A stretch of 64,000 nt of DNA, from assembly GCA_903813345.2 (NCBI GenBank), contig CAIIXF020000007.1, forward strand, positions 16,166,714 to 16,230,713, written 5' to 3'. A program made the translations under genes and the position numbers. The stretch's first letter is position 1; every line of letters starts with the position of its first letter. Under the pieces are notes generated by a model. That model ran no database searches. It worked only from the letters and a program-made list of their open reading frames with translations, and was not told the DNA's origin. Below are positions 31,357 to 41,920 of the stretch, in pieces. The DNA comes from Owenia fusiformis (taxonomy: Eukaryota; Annelida; Polychaeta; Sabellida; Oweniidae).

Positions 31357-34300
31357 ATGCAGGTACAGTCATTAGCAATGGGGAGATTTAGTGTGAAAAA
31401 CAGAAAATTTTATAAATGATCCCATTAAAGGGGCAGTAGCTGTAATTTTGTTCCTAACCAAATGTATAGCTAAGGATTTGTAACTAGCACTTTCAATAGA
31501 TTTTGACATAAACCTTCTTTTTTTGTAATTTTCAAAGCTTTTAAAAATCAAAGACTAGTAAGATTCAATTTGGAACTAGTCATGCTGCTTACAATGTGAG
31601 AAAGTTTTCAAATTTTGATTTCTTTTATTAGGCTGATGCTAAGCTAAGCAAATTACATAAATACAGAAGGATATTTCTGGCACTACTTTTATTCACCATT
31701 GGTTTGTGTGTTATTATGATGCAACAAATAGGACATCATCCGACAGGTATGGTGATTTTAAAAATGTAAATTTACAAAATCACAAATAAAACGCAGATGT
31801 TTTATTTCATGCCTCCCACAGGTAAATGAAATTGATTTTAGATGATCACGTGACCAGGCTATTGCATCTTTATTTTACTATAATATGACAAAAACAAGGT
31901 CAAAATGAAAAACAATCTTAGAATTCTAATCAAAAAGGAAGGTAATGCTTTGCAAACGTTTATATTCTAAGGGCTTCAGTTAATAGAATTTAATGAACAT
32001 TCCCCTTTAATCTCTTCAATTTATAGAATTAACTTCTCTTTATCTCTGACTACTAGAATTAAATTTATTTTCAGCCTCGTTCACCTCGTTACATATAAAA
32101 AGTCCAAGAGTTTTCTGCTGGGTACTAACCACTCCTGGGCACCTCCCTACAAGAGCAACTGCTGTAAGAAACACCTGGCTTAGGCGTTGCGATGGTGCAA
32201 TGTTTGTGACAACAGATTATAATGATCCAAATTTTCCTGTTATGGCATTAAATATTACAGAAGGCAGACAACATTTAAGTAATAAGTCCTTTGCAGCATT
32301 TAAATATTTATATAATCACCATCTTCAAGACTTTGACTGGTTTCTGAAAGCTGATGATGACACATATGTCATTATTGAAAATCTTAAACATTTCTTGAAG
32401 GGATTTAACCCAAGTGATCCTTTGTATTTTGGCCATCATTTTGGAGGCAAAAGAAAAATACCAGTAAAACAGGGATATGCTAGTGGAGGAGCAGGATATG
32501 TTTTAAGCCAAGAGGCTCTTAGGCGCATGCAAGAAATAGGTACAAATGATGCTAAATATCAATGTAGAAAAAATACAGGATATGAGGATGCAGATATTGG
32601 AATCTGTCTTGAAAAGCTCAATGTGACTTTAGGAGTATCACGTGACAATAATAACCAGATGACATTCCATTCATTCCATCTTCTAAAAGAACTTAACAAG
32701 CGTCCCACCCAAGAAAGTATTTACCAATATGTCAACAGAAACATTAAAATTGGAAACCAGAAGGTATGTTATGGGCAAAACATGTGAAAGAAGAAATATT
32801 ATGGAGATTAATATATTGAAGAAAGAATATATTGCCAGGGACTTCAATTGTATGATTTGGGCTTATAGACGAGTAGGAATTCAGAAATAAATCGGAGTTT
32901 AATATTTTTTTGACCCCCACCGAAATTTGGGTATCATTGGAAAGCCCCAATACCATACTTTAGGAATTAGGAAAAATAGAGTTTTCACTCGGGCCGTTGC
33001 TATGGAAATGGGTCTTATAAATAACGACCATTTTTAACAAGCATTAATAAGCAAAAACATGTATTTACATGTATCTTTTTTATTATTCATCAGATAATTA
33101 TGATATGGTTATCAAAGCTTATGATGCCACCTTTACAATGAGGCATAAATTATGTAAATTAGCTCTTTAACATAGCAATTGTGACGTCATAACTGACAAT
33201 TTTCAAAAAATTTTAATGTAAAAATTGATTATGTACATATATAAAGGTCCCATTATTTAAAATCATGATGAATTTTTCCCACTTTTTATATCAATTTGAA
33301 AGAGTATATGATAGCAGCTTTAAAATAATGTATGCAACGTGCCATTTCGGTCCAATAAATTTTTTTATGAGACCAAAGGGTGTAACATGCACAAACAAAA
33401 ATTGTTTTGAAAATGATCTTTTTGAAAGAAATATCAAAAAGAAGGTTCGAGGTATGTTTTATCTTGAGGTATCATTTTCATTTTTCGTCAGATAATTAAA
33501 TGTTTGGTATCAAATAAAAGGTAATGCTTTTTCCTATTTGATAAAGTATAATTTATACAAAATATCTCATAAGCGTTTTAATTATGACGTCATAACTGAC
33601 ATAATTGACACAAAAAGTCAAAGTAATCAGTAATTATTTACAAGGAGGGATTTGATATGGGGAATATCGCAAGGATGATATCTCATCCAAGGTCAAGAGT
33701 AACATATACCACAAAAATCACCTGATGGATGTAAAAACAATAAACAATTTTGGAAATTTTGACAATACATGCATAACATGTACACTCCCCTCCATAAGTT
33801 TGGCAACCTTTTTCCCCCATTGAACTACGTGTTAAAGCCTCTTTACCTTTGAATTTTTATTTACTTAACCTGCGATTAAAATACTTATACTATTGATGGA
33901 AACGTAATTTGACTTTAATTCCAATACCTCCAAATTTTCTAAATTTTTTCCCTCAATTACAATAGGTCGAAAATTGATGATGAATTTGATGAATTTTTGA
34001 AAATCGACATTCCCATGTTAACCAATGGGAAATGGTAGGTTTGCCGCAATTCATATGACAGAATATCCATTAATGTACACTCTTCATTATAATATAACAC
34101 AGAGAAAACTGATGTTTGGGCTAAAAGTAGGCTTTTATTTATTCATTTACTATCAAAACATTAAATATGAGCATTTAGCGTAAATGAACACGGCCTGATT
34201 ATAAAATAACATATAATACATACTGAACTTAAATAACATATCATACATTAGAACGAATGAAATTAAAACACATACAAAGACACACATAAAAAACAATATC

Positions 34301-37300
34301 TCTTGTTTTCACTTATTTAAATGTATAATTAATTATATTAATTAATGAAAACATTGGGTGGGAGGGATTTTAAAGAGGGTGTTGAAATTTCCACGTGTTG
34401 TGGACTGTCTTACATACTGAACTGAATGTCTTTATAAAGTACACTGGTGAAACTGGGGTCAACCATGCATTCATATAAATTGAAAAGATGCCAATTACAC
34501 TACCCGCTAAAGGATTAGAAAACCTGGAAACTATCCAAAAGATAAATGGACAAACAATTACGTGATAAATATATGGCATTCAGATTCATTAAAAACATTA
34601 TTCCAAATGGAATAAACTTCATCCATCCGAGTCCTTGCAAAAAATACGAGTTAGGCAGGTAATTGAATTTGCGAACTTTATTTATCAAAAAATTGATATG
34701 TTTCTTCAGGTTCAACAAAGTTATAGGGCTTTAAAGTCAAAATTGTTTTTCAAAAAACCTCTCCCATTGAAATAACACAGGAGGCGAAAAATAATTTTCA
34801 AAAATGACTTTGAAGCGCTGTAACTTTAATATTCATCAAATAAACTAAACACTAAGTGTTCAAAAAAGTTAGACAATTCAATTTTCTATATGAAAATATT
34901 TTTTGCTGAATCTTTTACTGAAAAGATATCCTGATTTCTGATTTGCCCTGAACCCTCCATTTCCCATTGGATTACATGAGAATGACGATTTTCAAAAATT
35001 CATCAAATTTATCATCAATTTTCGACCTATTGTAATTGAGACGCCTTCAAATTGGCCAAATCTAAAAGTAACATCAATATTTAAAAAAGGTATCACTACA
35101 AATCCTCATTTCTGTTTGATCAGTGTTTGCTTAAGTGTCAGAAAGGCTCGTGCACGCTGAACATTTGCATTTGTTCAAATTCGCTTCTCAAAAGAGAGCT
35201 TCGTCTATACTAGACTCTGCACGCAGGGTAATTTACGCCAAACTGATTATTTTTTTAGAACGTTTTGAAATTGTTTTAACTTATCAATATGGATTTCGAA
35301 AACTCTATTCTACCAAATGACTATTTTATATATCATTGAACAAATAGGAAAATCAACTGATTTCGGGGAAACAAACATTGATATTACGATGTTTCCAAGG
35401 CCTTACACAATTATCATGACATTTTAATAAAAAGACTTGAATATTATGGCATCAGAGGAATAGTTAAGTCCTGGTTTGAACACTATTTAAAAGAGAGCAA
35501 ATAATGTTACCATTACCAATAATGAATCTAAACAATCATCTCTACATGTAAATTATGGTGTTCCGCAGGTCTCGGCACTTGGACTGCTACCATTTCCGTT
35601 TCACCGCAACATATGACTTACGAAATAAATTGAATGGATTATTATCATTTTACATGTAATTTGCACACAAAAACATGAGTTGTTATTTCAACTAGTATAT
35701 TTTCCCTAACCTCGAGTGCCAAGGAAACCAGAATGATCCAGCTACATAACTGTTATTTATGTTCTTGTGACTATCTGTTTTCTATAATGGGCTCGCTGTA
35801 TGAAATTTTCAAAATATTTACCGAAAACTCTAAATAATTGGGTGTTTTCAAACTCACCTATTATGACCTCAGAGGTCATTTTATAAATTTTAAACCACTT
35901 TGCAAGTCAGTATGGAATCCAGAATTCAAGTTAATTTTGCCAATTAACATTGATAACACTTTTAAAGGTCATGTTTTTTTATTTAGATAACTTTCTCAGA
36001 TAATTGGTTTTCTATGCAGTGATCTCACAACTGGAACCGTACGGTAGACACATTTTGTCTACCATTTTGGATGAGACTGATTCCGGTTAGTTAGAAAATA
36101 CTAATCCAATTGTGTTCATCTTTTTGGGAAAGAAAGAAGAGACTGTGTATGTACAGCCCCTGTTGTTAGTTAGTTGTAAAACATGATGCGCCCTGGACAC
36201 CTGCTCAAAATACATTAGTAGAAAAACGCAGTCAGAGGTGACTGTCACAGCAATAAAACAGAATAACTTTCTAACCATAGTGTTTTGGCACTTCAGATTT
36301 GGCACAAATTATCCTCATTCAATGTGTGGTGAATTTTTGGAGTTTCATAAAAATCACTCCAGGGACTTTACAGTCATGGTCAAAATGCCTTCTTAAGTCT
36401 GCCTGAACCAGGGCGTTTTGCTGCATTTTGAAAGCATTTCGACCATAACTGTAAAGTCCCTTGAGTGATTTTGATTTCACTCTACAGAGTTACCATACAT
36501 TGAATGAAGATGATTTGTGCTTTTGAAGAGCCAAAACACTATCATTAGGAACTTATTTAGTTTTTTTGCGGTTGCAGTCACCCCTGACTGCGTTTTTCGA
36601 ATGTTTCTAATACTAATGTCTTTTGAGCAAGTGTCCAATGCATCATGTTTTACAATTAACCAACTAAAGGAGCTATACATACACTGTCTCTTCTTTCTTT
36701 CCTGAAAAAAAATGAGTATAATTGAATTAGTATTTTCCAAGATATAGCGATTTCTTTGGGTTGCGTTTTTTGAACACCCTATGGACCATTGCTTTTGCTG
36801 CAGGAGAATGACTGTTACTTAAATTATCTCATAATAAAAGTGTGCCAACTCAAGAAAGCTCATGTATGGTACAGTGACCACAATGATGATTGGCTGATAA
36901 TGATCAAAAGTAAGAAAAGATAGATGTGTTGTTGGAGTAAAATATCAAATCAATAAACATTTATTAAAATAGTAAAATTATGATGAATGATAATCTTTCA
37001 GTATAGAAACATTTGGTGAATAAAAAAGTGAATCAAACCGTTGCTAGTATATTTGCACTCTTTGTTATCGGTTGAGATAGTAAAAAACTTGAAATGATTA
37101 AAATAGTATATCCAATTAGACAAAGGTTGCCAGAAAGGTTACACATTTATCTCTATGTGTTTGTAAACCAATAAATCACACAAAACAAAAAAATAAGATA
37201 ACACAGGTTTTAACTATTTAAATAACCTGTCGATGATATATGTTTTTCTAAACTACACAATTTAAGACGGTTGAAGGTTTAATAAATATTCATGTATTTG

Positions 37301-40300
37301 GTATAATTTAATTAAGGGTTTTATGAGTAACAAGTGGTGTTCAACATACATGTTCATGTATACCTGGTACAGATTAACAGGTAAAAGTGATTTTTTACCC
37401 CTTGTTGAATGCTATTTTATTTTATGAAAGTGTTGATATGGTGATTAATATTTGACCATGTATTCAAACCCTGTTTTGAGGCTACCAGTGGAAAACACTG
37501 ACCGGTCAGTGGTCGGTGGGGTCGGTCGCTTTTCGTAAACCCCTTTTATTCTATTGATAATATCCCATCTTCCCAGACTCTCATTGCGTTGCAGTATTAG
37601 TATAGGTGTTTTAAATCGTGAAATGTCTCTGCATCTATCATTTGTGAAAATGACGCACTTAGAACAATCGATTTATCTCCTCTTGGTATCTTTGGTTGTA
37701 TTGGACTAAAGCATTGACTCTTAAAATATACTAAAATATAGCATAAAGGTCCACAATGCGTGTTAAAGGCTGTGGTGTGTACTTGCATGTCATTGTCTTT
37801 GTATGAGTGCACATAAAATAAAACAGAGCTCCTTCAAGGAGGGGTTTCTGGGTCTGTCTCTCAGGATTTATTATGTAAATTACGGCCGTACACCCAAGAG
37901 GTATTGATCACCTTCACTGTTGGTTAAAATACAATACAATAACCAGTCAACAGTTTGAAATTACTCGTACTTTTTAAATTATAGTTGTCCCAATTTTTTT
38001 GTAATAGAATTACTTAAGGGTATAACAAAATAACAAAATCTTTGTTTCTTTCAATTTAACGGTATTTCTTTCTGTATTTTGACCATTACATCAAATATGA
38101 TGGTGTTAAAATGCAATCAAGTAATGCAGTAATTATAATCCAAGTAATAAACTCTCTGTATCAGCATAATATAAGTGCAATATTTAAAAAAAATGTAATA
38201 ATCGGGTCATTCATGAAAGCATTTTCTGACTTGCTTCTTTATTACTTGACTTTAATAATCAGTTTTAGGAGTAGGCCCCCATATATGATTTATGCAAGAA
38301 ATTATTCCTATATCCATAGGAGCAGCTACATGAAAATTCAGACAAAACTAACGCTTACCTCAATAGTCAGAATAGGAACTTGAGTTAAAGGCCATATTTG
38401 ATGGAATGTCACCCTCTTTTAAATAAAACATCGGATGAATATGAATGAATATGAATGAATATGATATCAATATACGAATGATTATCACAAATCAATTTCA
38501 ATGAGTGGATAAAAATATGATATATCATTCCAAAATACCAAGAGATTAATTACAAAGTACCATTTTTATGGCATTTTTTTTATTCCATAGTTAGCATGAT
38601 ATTAATAGGATAACATGTGAAAATAAAAACGGTATTTTTGTAATCAGTGGTAAAATATGATATTTTTGACAAATTTTCACTTAACCATAGCATATGGTTT
38701 TTTAGCCATGACATACGGCGCCGTATGCGATGGTTTATGGATTTTTGCTACTTCAGACTCAAAACGAGGCTAAATGTCAACATCGCCGGATCGTTTGGAA
38801 AATTCGAATTAAATAACTTAATTCCCGACGATTCTGATGATGATGACTTTAACTATGGAATAAAAAGAAGATCCTATGATTTACTCGTGATTGGATTTTA
38901 ATCCACTCATGGATATCGATATCTGCACTCTCTCGCTACGCTCACTCGTGCAGATATCATATCCATTCGTGGATAAAAATCATATCACTCATAAATCATA
39001 GGATATCCTCTATTTATTCCATAATACTACTGTTTTCCCAGGGAAATATGAAGGAATAAAAATCGTATTGAATTGTATTACATGAAAAAATCGTATTGTC
39101 TCCGGGAAAAAATCGTATTGTCCCCGGGAAAAATCGTATTGGAGCATATTAACCTATTTTCGGTCTCCCGGTTATTTTTTCCCAGTTATCTGCATTATCT
39201 AAATGTAGCATTTTAGAGGGGTGTATTATGGAATAAATAGGTTATTTCTGGTCAGGATTGAATATGGGTTTTATTCCTCTGAAAATATGATATTGACCTT
39301 GGGCTCCCTCGGTCAATATCATATTGTCCCTCGGAATAAAACCCATATTCAATCCCTCCCAGTAAATAACCTATATGTATCATACCATATGGTCAAAGCA
39401 ATATCAGGTGTGTAACGGCAAATGAACACTGACTCCCAAAATGACTTCCAGTGTTATTTTTATTTCTGTTCCAATGTTATTTCTCATTGTTTTTTTGGTA
39501 GACATGCACCTGGTACTTTATCATTAAGATCCAATAGAAAATAACAATTCTATACCTTTTAACATAAATTACATAGATTTGACTACTCTGACATTTTTGT
39601 GTCAATTATGTCAGTAATGGCGTCACAATTGAAACGCTAATGAGCTATTTTGCATAAATTATACTTCATCAAAAAGGAAAAAGCATTACCTTTCATTTCA
39701 TACCAAACATTAAATTATCTGACGAAAAAACGAAAGCGATACCTCAAGATAAAACATACCTTGAGCCTTCTTTTTGATATTTCTTTCAAAGAGGATCAGT
39801 TTCAAAACAATTTTTGGATTGTGCATGTTACACTTTTGGAGCTCAATAAAGAAAATTATTAGACCGAAATGGCATATTTTATCCATCATTTTAAAGCTGG
39901 TATCGTACTCTTTCAAATGAATATGAAAAACAGAAAAAATACATCGTAATTTTAAATAACGGGACCTTTATATAGGTACACAGCTAAGTTTTATGTTAAA
40001 AACCTTTAAAAATTGTCAGTTATGACGTCACAATGGTTATGTAAATGAGCTAATTTACATAATCTATACCTCATTGTAAAGATGTCATCATGAGCTTTCA
40101 TTTGATACCCATATTATAATTATCTGCTAGAAAATAAAAAGATATATGGGTATACATATTTTATCGTATTAACACTCATTAAAAGTGGAAGTTATTTATA
40201 GCGTCCGTTTCCATGGTAACGGCCAGAGTCAAAATTCTGTTAAACCTCAAATTTGCAATGCATGATATCAAAGCTTTCCGATGGTACCAAGATTTTGATG

Positions 40301-40667
40301 GGGGTCATTAAAATATAAAACTCCTTTATTTTAAGGCTTTGGAGGATTTTCCTACTCGTCTATTAAGCATGCTTCTTGACAAACACTTTTTATTTAAAGG
40401 TTCTGGAGCAAAGAATTCAGGACAAAATTGAGGTTAAAAATTAGCTTCTCGTTATGATTAGGCTTGAACATGACGTTAAGATAAATATTTGAATCATTAT
40501 ACATGTATTTCTATTGTACTTCATGTTTATTTCAGGGTGAAAGGATATTGAGTTCCAGTACAATATCATTCCATTACGTGGACCCTGGCACAATGTACTT
40601 TATAGACTTCCTCATCTATGACCTAAATGTGCATCAAGTGAGGGGTGACAATAGATATATGGGATAA
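31357..40667 (+). CDS. C1GALT1-like beta-1,3-galactosyltransferase, copy C (C-terminally truncated)
   Basis: Exons are 31357-31362 (ATG CAG), 31632-31746 (signal anchor, IFLALLLFTIGLCVIMM), 32075-32763 (catalytic) and 40536-40667 (terminal). The joined frame gives 313 residues. DDD, VKQGYASGGAGYV and EDADIGICLE are intact, as is SFHYVDP in exon 4. Relative to copy A, two bases (TA) are missing at about 40656-40660, so the frame hits TAA at 40665-40667 and loses roughly the last 15 residues. The old frame continues in recognisable form downstream. The lost tail follows the family core, so activity may survive, but this could be an incipient pseudogene. Intron 3 is 7.8 kb and full of inverted repeats. 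Signal-anchor sequence groups C with B. Confidence 0.8.
32075..32763 (+). CDS. C1GALT1-like C, catalytic exon
   Basis: 689 nt from acceptor TTTTCAG to donor GTATGT. All family motifs are present and there are no stops. The second half is very close to copy A (for example QCRKNTGYEDADIGICLE) while the first half is closer to copy B (PNFP, LNITEGR). This mosaic similarity suggests gene conversion among the copies. Confidence 0.88.
33935..35080. repeat. Nested inverted repeat, arms ~120 bp
   Basis: CTCAATTACAATAGGTCG and the GATGAATTTTTGAAAATCG region around 33955-34030 are mirrored by CGACCTATTGTAATTGAG and CGATTTTCAAAAATTCATC near 34990-35042. Complementarity extends to CCAATGGGAAATGG. The ~900-bp spacer carries no recognisable gene. 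Confidence 0.65.
35150..35640 (+). pseudogene. Degenerate non-LTR reverse transcriptase fragment
   Basis: Across frameshifts the plus strand reads YQYGFRKLYST, then ILYIIEQIGKSTDFGE-like, RLEYYGIRGIVKSWFEHYL and NYGVPQVSALGLLP. These correspond in order to RT motifs: Y-G-F-R-x-x-x-S-T, the A-motif region, the Y-G-I-R-G...W-F helix, and the G-V-P-Q-G-S-x-L-G-P box with G-to-V and P-to-L changes. No intact YxDD follows. It is an old, broken LINE. Confidence 0.6.
36088..36742. repeat. ~650-bp palindrome (arms ~300 bp)
   Basis: The left arm (from AGAAAATACTAATCCAATTG through GTGTTTTGGCACTTC to CTCCAGGGACTTTACAG) is matched in reverse complement by the right arm (CTGTAAAGTCCCTTGAGTG ... GAATTAGTATTTTCC). 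The spacer is about 60 bp. Open frames on both strands are shadows of each other. It is a foldback element or a head-to-head duplication. Confidence 0.7.
37380..38640. other. Intronic AT-rich sequence with short simple repeat
   Basis: No exon is seen. A GAATGAATAT decamer is repeated about four times at 38432-38472. The 90-codon open frame at 38111-38383 shows no domain I recognise. Confidence 0.4.
38865..39008. repeat. Hairpin of ~60-bp arms (GATATC-rich)
   Basis: ATCCTATGATTTACTCGTGA, ATCCACTCATGGATATC and GATATCTGCA read inward from the left. TGCAGATATC, GATATGATTTTTATCC-type pieces and ATCATAGGAT read outward on the right. A GC-richer loop (CTCTCTCGCTACGCTCACTC) sits at the centre. It resembles foldback repeats common in marine invertebrate genomes. 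Confidence 0.6.
39215..39390. repeat. Palindrome with ~75-bp arms
   Basis: AATAGGTTATTTCTGG, GATTGAATATGGGTTTTATT and GATATTGACC on the left are complementary to GGTCAATATCATATTG, AATAAAACCCATATTCAATC and CCAGTAAATAACCTAT on the right. The loop is about 10 bp (TTGGGCTCCC). Confidence 0.7.
40536..40667 (+). CDS. C1GALT1-like C, terminal exon with frameshift
   Basis: Acceptor TTTATTTCAG, then 43 codons and TAA. The first 40 codons follow copy A and B exon 4. Then AGATATATGGG replaces AGATATATATGGG, a loss of one TA repeat, and two in-frame TAA codons follow. Slippage in the short TA run is the simplest cause. AATAAA near 40998 could serve as the polyadenylation signal. Confidence 0.8.
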   Translation, partial: GERILSSSTISFHYVDPGTMYFIDFLIYDLNVHQVRGDNRYMG

Positions 40668-41920
40668 TAACCCAAAGCGGACATACAATGATATTTTTGG
40701 AACAAATGAATCAAATGGATGAGACGTTACAATATGTGACATTATGCATGAATATATACAGCATCATGTGTACATAATCTAAAGTAGTCTCTAAAAAAGA
40801 AGATAAAAAATGGAGAATAAGAGAGCAAAATATCCAGGAGATGTTTCAAAAAACAGATAACAGAAAGACTTGAATCAAGAGCTGGCATGTATGGGGACTG
40901 TATCCAGTGTTCCTTGCAAATTCTTCAATGTTATCTTTATTTCCTTTGATGAAATGTAGAAAATTAACAAACTATCATGTTTTCATGATTGTCTTGTAAA
41001 TAAACTCAGCTTACCTTCATGCTATTTGACACCTCTTATTATATTGTGATTCAATGTAAACATCTGACACCATGTTTCAACATTTGTTGACATCAACTCT
41101 TCACATGCAAGAATTATTTCACAGACCAGTCTGAAACAGAATAAAGCATTGCAAGAAATATGGGATATTAAAGGTAAAGAAATATGGAATACTAAAGGTA
41201 AAGAAATATGGAATATGAAGGATAAAGAAATATGAAATATTAAAGGTAAAATTATGAAATATGAAAGTAAAATAAGGAATATGAAATATGGGGCCTTAAC
41301 ATAAGAGTTGACAAAATATGGACTATGAAAATCAAAAAATGGAATACAAAATATTTTCATGCAATGTCACACCTCCCCCTCAATTTGGTGTTAAACATGT
41401 ATGCATGACACATGCAACTGGACTGTTACATGTCCAAATGGTGTCTAAATCAGGCAGTAACCATGGTAATATATCAACAAAGACAATACCATTGTTGCAG
41501 TTAGACTGACTATTTTATATTTGACTTATTCCTGTATATTCCTCAATGTATACATCCTATTCTATCTACATTACATGTTAATGTTCATTTGGCATTCAAA
41601 ATATAAATTCATATGTACGTAATCGTCACAGAGATCTTTTTCATGTTCATATGTGACAGCACATGCAAGGATGCGACCAAGTTTTCCAAAACTCTCATCA
41701 CTTTTTAATGCCTTGAAATATATCAAGGCTGAAAATACAATTGAGATCCCTTTGTTGTTAAGCAAAGCAGGAACCGTAATGTCAGTTTTGACTGACTTCA
41801 CTCCACAGTTTAAGGTCGACAGTTCACATTTTGTCCAGTTAGCATCTTATTCACTCCACAGTTAGTAATTCTATATTTTTCATCCCACAATAAATGTATG
41901 TAATGGTGAATAAATGAAAT
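40668..41920. other. Convergent intergenic region between copy C and MED23
   Basis: Both genes end here tail-to-tail. A short degenerate tandem repeat of AAAGAAATATGGAATAT (period about 28 bp, four to five units) occupies 41155-41300. Copy C's likely 3' UTR runs to about 41.0 kb (GTAAATAAACTC). No separate gene is evident. Confidence 0.5.
41155..41300. repeat. Short minisatellite, AAAGAAATATGGAATAT
   Basis: Four to five tandem units of GGTAAAGAAATATGGAATA(C/T) type, period roughly 25-30 bp with small indels. The open frame on the opposite strand (FHISLPLVFHISLPLISHIS-like) is a translation of this repeat. Confidence 0.75.

Larger units (their letters stand above)
32865..40363. mobile_element. 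~7.5-kb block bounded by ~780-bp inverted repeats
   Basis: From ATAGACGAGTAGGA (32865-32878) to about 33640, the sequence is matched in reverse complement from about 39560 to TCCTACTCGTCTAT (40350-40363). Shared landmarks include GACCCCCA, TATTTATA, GACGTCATAACTGACA and TTTGAAAGAAATATCAAAAA. The arms have diverged by substitutions and small gaps. Inside are two further nested palindromes and a decayed RT fragment, but no transposase, integrase or polymerase frame. It is either a foldback-type mega-element or two inverted copies of one repeat. It fills intron 3 of copy C. Confidence 0.6.

Noticed and set aside
36087-36740. Mirror-image short open frames on both strands
   Set aside because: They lie on the two arms of one palindrome and are each other's reverse complement. 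No protein family is recognised.
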